The notes under the pieces were generated by a model. That model saw nothing but the letters and a program-made list of their open reading frames with translations, made no database searches and had not been told where the DNA came from. Shown here one piece after another: positions 19,145-29,239 of a stretch of DNA of 49,077 nucleotides (the stretch's first letter is position 1; the number at the start of each line of letters is the position of its first letter). A program made the position numbers and the translations under genes. Source of the stretch: Pseudomonadota bacterium (GTDB lineage: Bacteria > Myxococcota_A > Polyangia > GCA-2747355). The stretch is taken from NCBI GenBank assembly GCA_016702545.1, contig JADJDT010000012.1, forward strand, positions 1 to 49,077, in the 5' to 3' direction.

Positions 19145-19918
19145 TCACGGACCAGCCTGGGGCTCCCAAAACACCGGCGAGTGTGAAGGCGCCCTCCGGA
19201 TCGGCGCCGCTGTCGGGTTGAGGCGAGCGCCGCCTTTGGCCGACTGAAGCGCGCGCAGCGCCTGTTTGCGAACAGCAAAGCATCGCGGCGTCGCTTCGGC
19301 GCTGGCGGATGCTCTTGGGCGCTCAGCAAAGCCCGGGGTCGTGCTCTGACTCACGACGATTCGGCCGTCAGCCTGAACGGTGACCACCACGCCGCCTCCA
19401 ACAATCTCTATCGCTCGCCTGCTAACGCTTGGCTGGAACCCAACGCTCGGGGTTCTTCGCCAATCGACGAGGCGCTCGAGCGCCACCAAGAGCCCCGCGA
19501 CCTCTGGGGATCGCTGGCGTTGCTTGGGTTCTGGGGGCGGTGACTGAGCGGATGCCGAGTCAACCGAAGCGCCGACAAGAGCGGTCTCCGCGTGGTTCGC
19601 GGGAGGGCCGTCCTCCTGCCTGCCAGGACACGTCAACAACCCGTGATATTCTAGAAGCTTACGGAACGCCCCGCGTTGCCTCAATGCTGGCCGCCCCACC
19701 CTCAGCTTGCCGTTCCGCGAGACAACGATGCCGATAGTGGGCGCACCGCCGATGATCAAGCGGTCGCCGATCGCAAACACCCTGGGCGAGTCCCGCAATA
19801 ACTCGTCAAGGACGGTGAGAACGTCAGGGGCCGTTGCAGCGCGGTCGCCCCCTTCGGCCGCCCAGGCGACTGCCGGGAAGACAAACAGGACGACGAAGGC
19901 CTTTGCATGGAAGCGCAT
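19145..19918 (-). CDS. secreted protein of unknown function
   Basis: I do not recognise the family. The start at 19,918 is chosen because it gives a clean Sec signal peptide (MRFHAKAFVVLFVFPAVAWA, cut before AEGGD) and a 257-residue product. The frame stays open another 136 codons upstream, but that part looks non-coding. The middle (RVFAIGDRLIIGGAPTIGIV, VSRNGKLRVGRPALRQRGAF) is beta-rich and well composed; a Pro/Gln-rich linker (SAQSPPPEPKQRQRSPE) follows, then a segment with AIEIVGGGVVVTVQADGRIV. It lies alone between hipA (opposite strand) and IS91 copy 3, whose origin end is about 280 bp upstream of its start. Confidence 0.6.
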   Translation of the reverse strand: MRFHAKAFVVLFVFPAVAWAAEGGDRAATAPDVLTVLDELLRDSPRVFAIGDRLIIGGAPTIGIVVSRNGKLRVGRPALRQRGAFRKLLEYHGLLTCPGRQEDGPPANHAETALVGASVDSASAQSPPPEPKQRQRSPEVAGLLVALERLVDWRRTPSVGFQPSVSRRAIEIVGGGVVVTVQADGRIVVSQSTTPGFAERPRASASAEATPRCFAVRKQALRALQSAKGGARLNPTAAPIRRAPSHSPVFWEPQAGP

Positions 19919-20371
19919 CGTTCGCTGCCCAAAGCAATTGGTATGCCGCTCGCGCCCACGCTCCCCCATCGGGCCGGCGACGCCCGCAATGCTCTTCGGA
20001 TCGGCGGCGGGGTTGCCCATCCGTCTGAATTTGCACGTCATGTCAGCGGCGACTGGAGCTCGCTCGGTAGCGTCGCCGGTCTGTGGTGCATCTACGGCGC
20101 GCTCGCGTTGCGTCACGCTCGCGGTGGCCAGCGTCCGACGATCGGCGGCTGGCGCCGTCGCCACCGGGTTCGAGCCCCAAACAAGCGGGCCGCGCCATGC
20201 GTAGGAACTCCAAAGCCGATCTGCGCGGCTGGGGGCAGTATGGCGGGGCGGTGCGAGGGGGGCAAGGCCGGGTAAAGGCGCGCTCGGCAAGGCGGAGGGC
20301 GGCCGAGGGGCGGGTCGAGGGCGCAAGGAGGCCAGGGCGGTCGGCGAAGAGGCCGCGCCTGGGGGACGATG

Positions 20372-22102
20372 TCAGCGGTCGGGGGAGACAGAGCCAGAGG
20401 ACGTCGGGCGGGGCGCGGGCGGATGGGGCGAGGGGTCGGCGGGGTCGGGGTCGATGGTCTGAGGCTCGAAGTCGCACTCGGTCTGCTGGGGCAAGCGGGC
20501 GGGCTCGGGCGGCGGTGGGGCGGCACGACCGAGGTGGTCGAGGATGCGGCTGAGCGCTACGGCCTCGGCGATCAGCGCGATGAGTTGCAGCGGGTGCCCG
20601 CAGCGGGGGCACGAGGCGACGTCGACTTTGAAGACCCTGCGCAGCAGGGCGGCCCAACGCCAGCGGCGGGCGGTGGCCTGGGGCGTGGGCGGCGGCGCGA
20701 GGGCGTGCGGGTCGGCGCCGTCGGCGACCGGGGCGTTTGTGGGGGCCGCAGCGACGGGGGCGTCTGCGGGCGCGGTAGCGGGCGGCGCGGCGGGCAGCAG
20801 CGCGGCGAGCTTGGCGCGGTGCCGGGCATGCGGCGCGAGCAGACCGTGGTAACGGAGGGTGTGCTGAAAAGGCGGGGGGATGAGTAACGCCAGCCGACGC
20901 ATCAGCGCCAGCGGGTCGAGTTCGAGGTGGGTCGAACCATCGTACCAGGGGCGCTTGAGTTGGTAGCGGATACGGCCGGAGGGCAGGCGCTTGAGCCGCG
21001 TATGGGCCAAGGGCGGGCGCAAGGCGTAGCGGATGAGATGCTCCAGTCCCGCACGATCCTCAGCGGTGAGGGCGACGTTGGCGTGGACGCCAAAACCGTC
21101 GACGGAAGCGCAGCGCGGGCGAGCCGGCGGCGGCCAGGCTTCGGTTGCAGCAAGCGGCGCGCGGGGGCCAGCGCCTCGGCGACCGCGTTATCGAGCGGCG
21201 TGGGCTCGCGCTCGGCGGCGGCCTCATCCTGTTCGAGGCGACGTGCGAAGAGCCGGCAGACACGACGGTGCACGCCCAAGGCCACCTGGGCCACCTCGGC
21301 GTCGGTCGGCGGCGGCAGCACCATCGGACGCAGCGCCTCGCCATCGACGACGAACACGGCGTCCGGGGCGATGACGTGGGCGTGGACGTTGAGGTTGATC
21401 GCGGAGCCGAAGCGTTGCAGCGCACAGGGCGGCCGTCTGCACGCCGTCGAGGCCGAGAACGCGAGCGCGGCGGCGCTGATAGGCCGCCAGCGTGCGTAGA
21501 AGTCATCTCACAAATGAGCGAGCCGGCCGAGGGGCTAGGAGCGGCGAGCACCGGAGCGGAACGTACGGGTTGGTACGTGAGCACCGGAGCGGAGCCGCGA
21601 CAACGCCGTCGGGTGGCGCAGCCATTTGTGAGATGACTTCTAGGCTGCGCCCGAGCACCGCCGTCAGCTTCGGCTCTTGTGCCATCGCCCGGCGCAGCGC
21701 GTGGGGATAGGTGAACACCCACTGACGATACGGCAGCGCGGGCAGCAGGGTGTCGACCAGCGTCGCGGCCAGCTCGCCCATGCGCCGCCCTTGACAGCTG
21801 GGGCAGATGCCCCGCGATTTGCACGAAAAGGGCACGAACAGGTCGTGGCCGCAGGCAGCGCAGTGCAGCCTGGCGCACCCGTAGGCCAAGATGCCGCATT
21901 GCAGGTAGCGCCGAAAGGTCTGTTCGACGTAGCGCGGGTAGCCTTCACCGTGCGTGCTACGCGCGCGTCCCTGCTCGAGGAAGGTCTCCAGCTGTTCGCG
22001 CACGAGCTGGTAGAGCACCGTCCGCTCGGGTTGCCGCTGCACGTAGGTGCGTGGGGCGCATCCGGGTGCGGCGCAGGAGCGACTCGGCGCGGCGTCGGCC
22101 AT
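20372..22102 (-). pseudogene. IS91-family transposase with MITE and small indels
   Basis: The N-terminal part from ATG 22102 carries the same zinc cluster (CAACGHDLFVPFSCKSRG) and YRQWVFTYPHALRRA as copy 2, up to the MITE at 21,497-21,642. After the MITE there are two further indels relative to copy 2, one near 21,425 (CACACAGGG reduced to CACAGGG) and one near 21,145 (GGTTTGC reduced to GGTTGC), which split the HUH half into separate frames. The last about 215 codons (RIRYQLKRPWYDGS to the end, with CPRCGHPLQLIAL) are open. It cannot make an active transposase as read. Confidence 0.85.
21497..21642. mobile_element. 146-bp MITE with perfect 18-bp inverted repeats (in IS91 copy 3)
   Basis: The ends, TA duplication and position inside the transposase gene are the same as in the copy at 15,012-15,156, and it is one base longer (GAGGGGCTAGG for GAGGGCTAGG). 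Since both IS91 copies carry it at the same base, the MITE inserted before the 2.7-kb duplication. It counts as one insertion event, not two. Confidence 0.88.
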
Positions 22103-22340
22103 GCACCGCGCCAGCGCACCGTCTGTACCAGCGACGCCGCGGCCGTGATCTCATGGTGTTGGCGCGCCCAGCGGCCTCAGCGGTCCGGATCTCGGTCCGG
22201 CTTCCGCCCGCCACCACCCCCTGCCGGCGTGGCGCGGTCCGTCGGTGGTCCCCGAAGGGCCTTTTGGCGTGCGGCCGACAATGAGCACTTCGGCGCCCGA
22301 GACCGGAACGGACCTCCAGGGCATGGTGCTTGCAATGGCA

Positions 22341-22374
22341 GCCGGCCACGAGCGGGTGCCGGCCACGAGCGGGT
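22341..22374. repeat. 17-bp perfect tandem duplication
   Basis: GCCGGCCACGAGCGGGT is present twice in a row here and once in the left 2.7-kb repeat (near 15,852). It is a marker of small-scale slippage after the large duplication, in the region upstream of SNF2. Confidence 0.8.
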
Positions 22375-22644
22375 GCCACGCACCGCCGCGCCGCCCCCTC
22401 TGCCAACGTGAGTGAGACAGTCGACCCCTGTGGAATTACCCATGCAGCGCTCCATCGGCAGCAAGCCCCACGGAGCGCGGATCGTGACAACACCGGCCAC
22501 AGCGGTCAACGCGCCCCTGACGCGCCCCTGACGCTCGCCCCTGACGCTCGCCCCTGGGCCGCTGACCCCGCCGCCGACGGTCGGACGAGGCACTGGGCGA
22601 GACCGGGCTGGACACCCACCCGGCAGGAGCGGTAGGGCTGCGGT

Positions 22645-25429
22645 ATGGGCCACCGTCACGCGCGACCTCTATCCATTGCGGCCCTCGGCGATCCGCACCA
22701 CGACGACGACCTCGATCACCCCGATGCGGCGATCGAGGACAGTGAGGCCTTTCGTGCGCTCTGCGATCTGGGCGCGGAAGCGCACGGGGGCGATTCCCGA
22801 GGCTTGGCTCGCCAGGCACGTCCTGGGCCTCACGCCGGGCGCGGACTGGCCACTGCAGCGCGCGGCGCTGGAGGCGCTGCTCCAGCGGCTGCAGTTCGCC
22901 AGACGCGATGGCCTGCTGGTGCGGCGGGGCCCGGCGCGAAGGGAGCTCTTCGGCGAGTACAAGACGCGTCGTGCGCAGGGGCCGGCGCGCGGCTACAGCA
23001 CGTTGCTGCGCGCGCTCAGCCCCTTGCGGGCGAGCTGCGATTGCCCGGACTTCGTCAAGAGCTCGCTCGGGCTGTGCAAGCACCTGTTGACGGTGGTCGA
23101 CACCCTCGCCGCCGACGCGCCTCGCTGGCAGCGCGCGCTGGCCGGCGAGCCGCGGGCCACGATCGACTGCGGCCCCTGGTTGAGCTGGAACCCCGTGCGG
23201 CCGCTCTGCGGCGCCGGCGATTGGCTGGCGCGGGTCGCGCTACAGCAGCCGGTGCCGGCGCCCGCAGGCGAGCCCCACGGGCCGCGCTCCCGGCTCCACC
23301 CGGCGCCGGCGCGGCAGCGCTGGTTCGGCCGGCCGGTGGCGGGCGTGGCGCCACTGCTCGAGGCCTTCGCGGATGACCTGCCGAAGCGGCAGCGGCTCGT
23401 CGAGGCGTTGCTCAAGTGCGCCGAAGCCGCGCCGGCCGGCGGGGCGGCGAGCGTGCGCGTCGAGCCCGCGCTGCGTGTCCAGCTTGCGACCGAGCGCGAT
23501 CGACTGGCCCGCAGCGCGAGCTGCAGCCTGCCGGCCCCCGAGCTGCGCCGCGCGCTGCGTTCGCTCAAGGTGCCGCTCTATCCCTATCAGCTCGAGGGCG
23601 TGCAGCGCGCGCTGCGCGGTGGCCGGCTGCTGCTGGCCGACGACATGGGCCTGGGCAAGACCGCCCAGGCCATCGCCACGGCGCATGTGCTGTGGAGCAC
23701 GGGCCGCGTCGCGCGTGGCCTGCTGGTGGTGCCGGCCAGCCTCAAACCGCAGTGGCAGCGCGAGTGGCAGCACTTCAGCGACGCGCCGCTGCAGCTCGTC
23801 GAGGGCGGGCCCGCCGAGCGTCGGCGGCTCTACGGCGCGACGCGGCGCGGCTTTCTGCTGACCAACTACGAGCAGGTGCTGCGCGACCTCGACGAGCTGC
23901 GCCGCTGGGGCGCCGACCTCGTGGTGCTGGACGAGGCGCAGCGGATCAAGAACTGGGCGACGAAGACGGCGATCTGCGTCAAGCAGCTCGAGGCAACCTA
24001 TCGCGTGGTGCTGACCGGCACACCGCTGGAGAACCGCCTCGACGAGCTGGCCTCGATCCTCGACTGGATCGACCCACTGGCGCTGGCGCCCAAGTGGCGC
24101 CTGGGGCCCTGGCATTCGGTCGTCGTCGACGGCACGCGCGAGGTGATCGGCGCCCGGAACCTCGACACGCTGCGCGAGCGCCTCGCCGGCTGCATGCTGC
24201 GGCGCGTGCGGCGCGAGGTGCTGACGCAGCTCCCGCCGCGCACCGACACGCGGCTGCCGGTCGAGCTGACCGAGCCGCAGCGCAACGAGCACGACGCGCT
24301 CAACCAGCCGATCGCCCAGCTCTGCCAACGCGCCAGGAAGCGCCCGCTGACCCAGGCCGAGTTCCTGCGGCTGATGCAGCTCCTCACGATGCAGCGCATC
24401 TACTGCAATGGCCTGGCGCTGGCCAACTTCGCCACGACGTGGCCGAACCTGGCGGCCCAGGCCGAGCCGACCGACGAGGCGCTGCAAGGGCTCTTCAGCC
24501 CCAAGCTGCGCGAGCTGCGCGAGGTCGTCGCCAACCTCGTGGTGGCGCAGGGGCGCAAGGTGGTCGTCTTCAGCCAGTGGCGCCGGATGCTGCGGCTGGC
24601 CGAGTGGGCGCTGCGCGGGGTGCTCGAGGGCGCCGGGCTGCGGGCGGTCTATTTCTCGGGCGAGGAGGCGCAGCGGCGGCGCACGCAGAACCTGGTCGAC
24701 TTCCACGACGACCCGCGGACCTGCGTGCTGCTGGCCACCGACGCGGGCGGCGTCGGCCTCAACCTGCAGCGGGCGGCGAGCTGCGTGATCAACCTCGAGC
24801 TGCCGTGGAACCCGGCGGTGCTCGAGCAGCGCATCGGTCGCATCTACCGCCTGGGGCAGAAGCTGCCGATCGAGGTCTACCACCTGGTGAGCGAGGAGGG
24901 CATCGAGTCGCGCATCGTCGACCTCGTCGCCGACAAGCGCGCGCTCTTCACCGGCCTCTTCGACGGCACCAGTGACGCGGTGCATTTCGAGCGCTCGGGC
25001 AGCTTCCTCTCGCAGGTCGAGCGCATCGTAGAGCTGCCGGTGGTGCCCTTGGTGGACGAGGGCGCCGAGACGGAGACGGAGACGGAGGCCGAGGCCGAGG
25101 CCGCGCGCCTGGCCGACGTCGAGCTCGCCACGGGTGCGATACACGGGGGCCCCGGGGAGGCGGAGGACGGCGCCGCTGGCGCCACCGATCGGGGCGGCGT
25201 CAGCGGCCCCAGCCCCAGGGGCGGCGGCGCACACGGCGCGTCGCCCCTCGGCACGCCGGCGGAGCAGCTCGCGGCGCTGTTCTCGCAGCTGCACCTGCGA
25301 CCGGCGCCGGACGGGCGCGTGACGATCGAGGCGCCGGCCGAGGCCGCCACCGCGCTGGCGGCCGTCTTCGCCGGCATGGCGCGCCTGTTGGCGGGAGCGA
25401 CCCCGAGCGCAGGACCCGCCGCGGAGTAG
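22645..25429 (+). CDS. SNF2/SWI2 family ATPase with SWIM zinc finger (1-bp frameshift near start)
   Basis: The ribosome binding site AGGAGCGG and ATG 22645 match the copy at 16,141. An extra G in the GGG at 22,770-22,772 (GG in the copy) shifts the frame, and the span 2,785 nt is 3 x 928 plus 1. From 22,676 the second frame is open for 917 codons. Domains: SWIM zinc finger CDCPDFVKSSLGLCKHLL (about 23,037-23,090); Walker A LLADDMGLGKTAQAIATAH; DEAQ box VVLDEAQRIKN; LTGTPLENRLDELASIL; helicase C-terminal part VVFSQWRRMLRLAEWAL, LLATDAGGVGLNLQRAAS and LEQRIGRIYRLGQ. The tail has an Glu/Thr-rich stretch. It is a DNA-translocating remodeller of the bacterial HepA/RapA-like type; its target is unknown. 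It converges on the next gene, with a 30-bp gap. Confidence 0.9.
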
Positions 25430-25459
25430 GGACCCGCGCATTGAAGAGCGCGACGCGGC

Positions 25460-27589
25460 TCAGCCCCGCTGGCCGCTCGCGCCCTGCGCCTCGCGGCGCG
25501 CGGCCGCTTCACGGCGCTTGGAGCGCCGACCAGGGACGCTCTCGGGGCTCGGCGACGGTGAGGGCGTGGCGGGGGCCGCGCGGCCGCGCAGGGTCCAGTA
25601 GCTCCAGACGAAGCAGCCGGTGTAGAGCGCGATCACCAGCAGCGTGAGGGTGCGGTAGCCGATCGCGATCGAGGTGTACTCGAGGGCGCCGCCGAGCATC
25701 GTGCCGACGATGTTCCAGCCGAAGGCGGTCGCGGCCATCGGCGTGCCGGCGAAGAGGAAGCCGAAGACCAGGTTGGCGAAGAAGATCGGCGAGAGCAGCA
25801 GCGCCGACGCCAGGAGGTAGCGCAGCGCCAAGCTTTCGACGCCGAGCAGGCGATCGGGTGGCACGAGATACTGCACGATCAGACTGCCCAGGAGCAGCGC
25901 GAAGAGCGGCTCCGGTCGCTTCAGTCGCAGGCGATCGACGAGCAGGTTGGCCAGCAGCACCGAGATCAGGATCGCGGCGAAGACCAGCGCGTTGACCAGC
26001 CAGGTCGCGCCGAAGAGCAGCAAGAACTGAATCACGCTCTTGGTCTCGAGCAGCAGAAAGGCGGCCCCCATCAGCGCAAAGGCGCCGTGGGCCTGCAGGC
26101 TGCGCAGCCGCGCCTGGCCCGCGAGCACCAGCCCGCCCACGCCACAGCCGACGAAGAGCAACATGATCCAGACGTACATGCTGGGCAGCGTCGGCCGCTC
26201 CATGTAGAGGAAGGGCCAGTCGTCGGTGGCCGGGGGCGGGCTGTTCTGCAGCTCGACGCTGTCGCGGAGCTTGGGCCCGATGGCCAGCGCCGCGAGCATG
26301 CCGCCGCGCTCGTCGGTGTAGGCCTGCACCAGGGGCGCGTGGCCGAACACGCCCTGCAGCATGCCGGCGAGCTTGTCGGCCAGCCAGGCCTTCCGATAGT
26401 AGTTGTAGAGCACCAGCACGCCGTCGTCCTTGAGCAGCCGCCGCGCCTGCTCGAAGGACTGCTGGGTGAAGAGGAAGCTCTCGAGCCGGATGTTGGCGAA
26501 GCCCGAGAGCGCGGCGAGCGAATCCGGTAGCGCGAAGATCACGAGGTCATAGCGCCGCGTCGCCCGCTGCATGAAGGCGCGGCCGTCGGTGATGTGCACG
26601 TTGACGCGCGGATCGCTGTAGGGCTTGGCCGGGTGGAACTGGCGCCCTGCGGCCTGAATCTCGCGGTCGATCTCGACCGCGTCGATGCGCTGCGCCCCAT
26701 AGTGCAGCGCGTAGGACACGTCGCTGCCCGAGCCCGCGCCGATGATCAGCACGTCGGCGTAGGGCTTGTTGCCGCGGCGCCGCAGCACCTCGGTGTAGGG
26801 ATAGTCGTAGATCGGCTCCTTGGTGCCGACCGGCTGCATCGACTGGTGGCCGACCCCGTTGGCCGTCAGCGCGAAGCCCAGCTTCTCGTTGGGGGGCTCG
26901 AGCGGCCAGACGTCGATGCGTTGGTAGGGGGACCACTTGACGTAGTGCGTGGGCGCGGCGGCGATGATCAGCAGCACCACCCCCGCCAGCAGCACCAGGG
27001 CGTTGGGCCAAGCCTCGCGCCGCGACAAGAGCACGATCAGCAGCCCGGCGCTGGCAAACCAGAAGGGCGGCGCCAGCCCCAGGTAGGCGCAGAGCGTGAA
27101 GGCGACGATGCCCGACAGGCTGCCGGCGATGTCGATCGAGTAGGCGACGATCGGTCGATAGGCGGAGAAGCAGCGACCCGCCTCCTGCGCCAGGCTGGCG
27201 AAGATCAGCGCGGTCAGGCCGAAGAGCAGGGCCAGCGAGAGCCAGAGCGGGATCCGCAACAGGGTGCTGTTGATGCCGAAGAAGAGCTGGCCGAGGTGCT
27301 CGCGCAGATAGGAGACGTCGACCTGCGAGACGAGCACATAGGCGATCAGCAGCAGCAGCACCTGCGGCGTCAGGTCGAGCAGGCGCGTGGCCTTCTGCAC
27401 CAACAGGAACCCGAGCCCGATGCCGAGGAAGACCGAGATCAGCACGAAGTTGGAGAAGTAGCCCAGGTAGAGCACCTGGGCGCTGGTGAAGCGAATCAGC
27501 GCCAGCTCGAGATAGAGCATGGCGAAGGAGAGGCCGAAGAGGCGCACACCCGCCTGCTGGGCCCGTAGACGAGAAATCAGTGTTGGCAT
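25460..27589 (-). CDS. membrane protein with spermidine-synthase-like domain
   Basis: The 709-residue product has about seven N-terminal membrane helices (from LFGLSFAMLYLELALIRF to ALVLLAGVVLLIIAAA), then a soluble Rossmann domain of the spermidine synthase fold, then about seven more helices (from SMYVWIMLLFVGCGVGGLVL on). The Rossmann part shows DVLIIGAGSGSDVSYAL (glycine loop), DAVEIDREIQAAG (acidic residue at the end of strand 2), VHITDGRAFM and YDLVIFALPD. Such integral-membrane aminopropyltransferase-like proteins are common in bacteria, but their substrate is mostly unproven. Spermidine synthesis should not be assumed. The C-terminal tail is Arg/Ser/Pro-rich and cytosolic. AGGCGGG precedes the ATG. 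Confidence 0.85.
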   Translation of the reverse strand: MPTLISRLRAQQAGVRLFGLSFAMLYLELALIRFTSAQVLYLGYFSNFVLISVFLGIGLGFLLVQKATRLLDLTPQVLLLLIAYVLVSQVDVSYLREHLGQLFFGINSTLLRIPLWLSLALLFGLTALIFASLAQEAGRCFSAYRPIVAYSIDIAGSLSGIVAFTLCAYLGLAPPFWFASAGLLIVLLSRREAWPNALVLLAGVVLLIIAAAPTHYVKWSPYQRIDVWPLEPPNEKLGFALTANGVGHQSMQPVGTKEPIYDYPYTEVLRRRGNKPYADVLIIGAGSGSDVSYALHYGAQRIDAVEIDREIQAAGRQFHPAKPYSDPRVNVHITDGRAFMQRATRRYDLVIFALPDSLAALSGFANIRLESFLFTQQSFEQARRLLKDDGVLVLYNYYRKAWLADKLAGMLQGVFGHAPLVQAYTDERGGMLAALAIGPKLRDSVELQNSPPPATDDWPFLYMERPTLPSMYVWIMLLFVGCGVGGLVLAGQARLRSLQAHGAFALMGAAFLLLETKSVIQFLLLFGATWLVNALVFAAILISVLLANLLVDRLRLKRPEPLFALLLGSLIVQYLVPPDRLLGVESLALRYLLASALLLSPIFFANLVFGFLFAGTPMAATAFGWNIVGTMLGGALEYTSIAIGYRTLTLLVIALYTGCFVWSYWTLRGRAAPATPSPSPSPESVPGRRSKRREAAARREAQGASGQRG

Positions 27590-27911
27590 CGCGACCCGCC
27601 TCGTTGAAGGGGAGCGATTGTCGCAGGGGTGGCCGGCGAGCCCAAGATTCCGGGCGGCCCCGCGGGCGGACGCACGAACGCTAGCGGGCGACCACGCGAC
27701 CGGCCGTGTACCGGAGGTGCGCCAACCAGGCGGCGTCGCGCCGGCACGCGCCGAGCTCGACAGCGGCGCCGTCGCGGTCGAGGCAACCTTGCGCGCGACC
27801 TTGCTGGAGGGCGAGTTGATGGGGTTCGCCCTGGCCCGCGGCCGAGACGCTCAGCACCTCATCGTCGGGCTGGGTGGCCCGGTGGGGGCGCGGTCGGGGA
27901 CCACCGTTGCT
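27590..27911. other. no gene seen
   Basis: The 322 bp between the spermidine-synthase-like start and the PIN toxin stop contains only overlapping GC-rich open frames without ribosome binding sites or family resemblance. The promoter of the membrane protein must lie in its left part. Confidence 0.5.
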
Positions 27912-28298
27912 TCAGACTTTGCGAATGGGACCCGGATAGTCTTCCAGCACCGGATCGGAGGTCACCAGGGTGATGCCCTCGATCAGCGCCTGCGCGATCA
28001 GCATGCGGTCAAAGGGATCCTTGTGGAGGGCTGGAAGGCCCCCGACGGCCACCGCATGGGCACCCGCGATCACCAGCTCGGTGTACCCATTGTCGAGCAG
28101 CCCGCGCCGCAGACGAGCGGGATCGACCCGGAAGTCGTCACGTCCGAGTCCCTGCTTGATCGTGATTTCCCATAGGCTGACCACGCTGAAGAGCAGCTCG
28201 TTTCGAGCGTCGTTGATCAGCTTGCGCGCGGCGGCCGTCAAACGCCGTGGCTGACCGGCCGCCCAAAGCAACAGATGCGTGTCGAGCAGAAGCTTCAC
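27912..28298 (-). CDS. vapC: PIN-domain ribonuclease toxin (VapC type)
   Basis: The 128-residue protein has the acidic active-site residues of PIN nucleases: Asp6 in LLLDTHLLLW, Glu44 in SLWEITIK, Asp94/Asp97 in KDPFDRMLIAQA and Asp115 in LVTSD. LDTHLLLWA and DPFDRMLIAQA are hallmarks of the VapC subgroup paired with Phd/YefM antitoxins. These toxins cut specific RNAs, often tRNA or rRNA loops. The ATG overlaps the TGA of the upstream antitoxin gene in ATGA, so the pair is translationally coupled. The frame is intact. Confidence 0.92.
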   Translation of the reverse strand: MKLLLDTHLLLWAAGQPRRLTAAARKLINDARNELLFSVVSLWEITIKQGLGRDDFRVDPARLRRGLLDNGYTELVIAGAHAVAVGGLPALHKDPFDRMLIAQALIEGITLVTSDPVLEDYPGPIRKV

Positions 28299-28540
28299 GT
28301 GCCACCGGCGAAAAGGCGCTGGATCTCGGCTGCCCCCATGCTGTCGAAGTCATCTGGCACGTCGATGTCTCCGAGCATGAAGCCCAGACGCCGCATCTCA
28401 CCCGGCGCTGGCGCCTCCAGCGCCATGACCTTCACCAGCGGCTTACCAGCCTTGGCGATCACGAAGGGCTCGCCCTTCGCGGCCTGCGCGACCAGGCGCG
28501 AGAGGTGAGTCTTGGCCTCGTGAATGTTGATGCTGCGCAC
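28295..28540 (-). CDS. Phd/YefM-family antitoxin
   Basis: The 81-residue product begins MRSINIHEAKTHLSRLVAQA and continues GEPFVIAKAGKPLVKVMAL, the DNA-binding N-terminal fold of Phd/YefM antitoxins. The C-terminal part (RLGFMLGDIDVPDDFDSMGA) has the GxxxG-x-IxxPDDFD-type motif that usually wraps around a PIN toxin. It is the first gene of the toxin-antitoxin operon and probably represses it through the palindrome just upstream. Confidence 0.92.
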   Translation of the reverse strand: MRSINIHEAKTHLSRLVAQAAKGEPFVIAKAGKPLVKVMALEAPAPGEMRRLGFMLGDIDVPDDFDSMGAAEIQRLFAGGT

Positions 28541-28561
28541 GGCTCACCTCTGCTGGCACGA

Positions 28562-28585
28562 GTGGACTAACGCTGGTTAGTCTAC
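28562..28585 (-). promoter_or_regulatory. palindromic operator of the antitoxin-toxin operon
   Basis: GACTAAC (28,565-28,571) and GTTAGTC (28,576-28,582) form a perfect 7-bp inverted repeat around GCTG. One mismatch further out it extends to GT...AC (28,562-28,585). It lies 22-45 bp upstream of the antitoxin ATG, in the only AT-richer patch of the intergenic region, where an autorepressing Phd/YefM dimer should bind. Confidence 0.65.
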
Positions 28586-28774
28586 TTTTCGTGGCCAGGC
28601 TGTCAAGGGCAAAGGAGTCCATCACGGGATCCGGGACCCTGCGCCGCCCACGCTCCACTCCGCTTCCCGCACCCTTTGCGCTCCACCCCATCGCGGGATT
28701 CTCACGCCCCCACGTCACGACTGAGCGAGAGCGCGGGCAGGGATTAGCGCGGGGCACAACAGCAGGGGGGCCGT

Positions 28775-29239
28775 CTAGAGCTGCGTGATGCCGTGCAGGT
28801 GCCAGGCGAAGGTCAGGCCGTAGGTGACGAGGGCCATCAGCGCCCCGGCGAAGGACAGCGTGCGCTGGCGACAACGCCAGAGCAGGGTCGCGCCGAGGGA
28901 GACGATCAGCAGCTTGCCGAGCACGAAGGCGAAGGGCCCGCGCTCCAGTAGCTCCTGCATCAGCGGGTTGGCCTCGGCGGCGAGGCCGGCGCGCACGAAG
29001 AGCAGGGTCAGCACGGCGTCGATCAGGTTGAGGACCAGGGTCAGGCCGAGCATCAGCTCGATCCACTGCGCGCGCGTCGAGGGCGGTCGTAGGAGCGGGC
29101 GCGGGAGCGCGGGCCGGGTCCAGAGCGCGGGGTCGGTGGCCCGCTGCGGCAGGGCGAGGGCGACAGCGCTGGGACGCGGCTGCAGCATGTAGCTGCGCCA
29201 TTGCACGGACGGTGCCACGCCGGTCACGCGCCGTATCAC
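28775..29239 (-). CDS. DUF5658 family membrane protein
   Basis: The product has 154 residues, or 137 if translation starts at the internal ATG 29188 (MLQPRPSAVAL). The soluble, Pro/Arg-rich first 60 residues are followed by three membrane segments: IELMLGLTLVLNLIDAVLTL, FAFVLGKLLIVSLGATLLW and SFAGALMALVTYGLTFAW. The pattern NLIDAVLT...EANPLMQELLERGPFAF is typical of DUF5658, small integral membrane proteins of unknown function. It is a single gene with no evident operon partner. Confidence 0.7.
   Translation of the reverse strand: MIRRVTGVAPSVQWRSYMLQPRPSAVALALPQRATDPALWTRPALPRPLLRPPSTRAQWIELMLGLTLVLNLIDAVLTLLFVRAGLAAEANPLMQELLERGPFAFVLGKLLIVSLGATLLWRCRQRTLSFAGALMALVTYGLTFAWHLHGITQL

Larger units (their letters stand above)
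20200..22253 (-). mobile_element. IS91-family element, copy 3
   Basis: It has the same structure as copy 2: origin end GCGTAGGAACTCCAAAGCCG beginning at 20,200, transposase read leftwards, terminus block GTCGGTGGTCCCC ending at 22,253. It sits about 390 bp upstream of the SNF2 start with its terminus facing that gene. A rolling-circle event that failed to stop at the terminus would therefore copy SNF2 sequence, which is what the left repeat shows. Confidence 0.85.
20198..22952. repeat. 2.7-kb direct repeat, right (parental) copy
   Basis: This is the partner of 13,711-16,447. Here the repeat passes without a break into the rest of the SNF2 gene, so this is the original arrangement of IS91, spacer and SNF2. 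Compared with the left copy it has a 17-bp tandem duplication at 22,341-22,374, one extra G at 22,770-22,772, and small indels in the transposase. Confidence 0.93.

Noticed and set aside
23240..25441. A 733-codon frame opposite the SNF2 gene.
   Set aside because: It is an Arg/Leu/Gln-rich antisense shadow with no family resemblance; the plus strand has every SNF2 motif.
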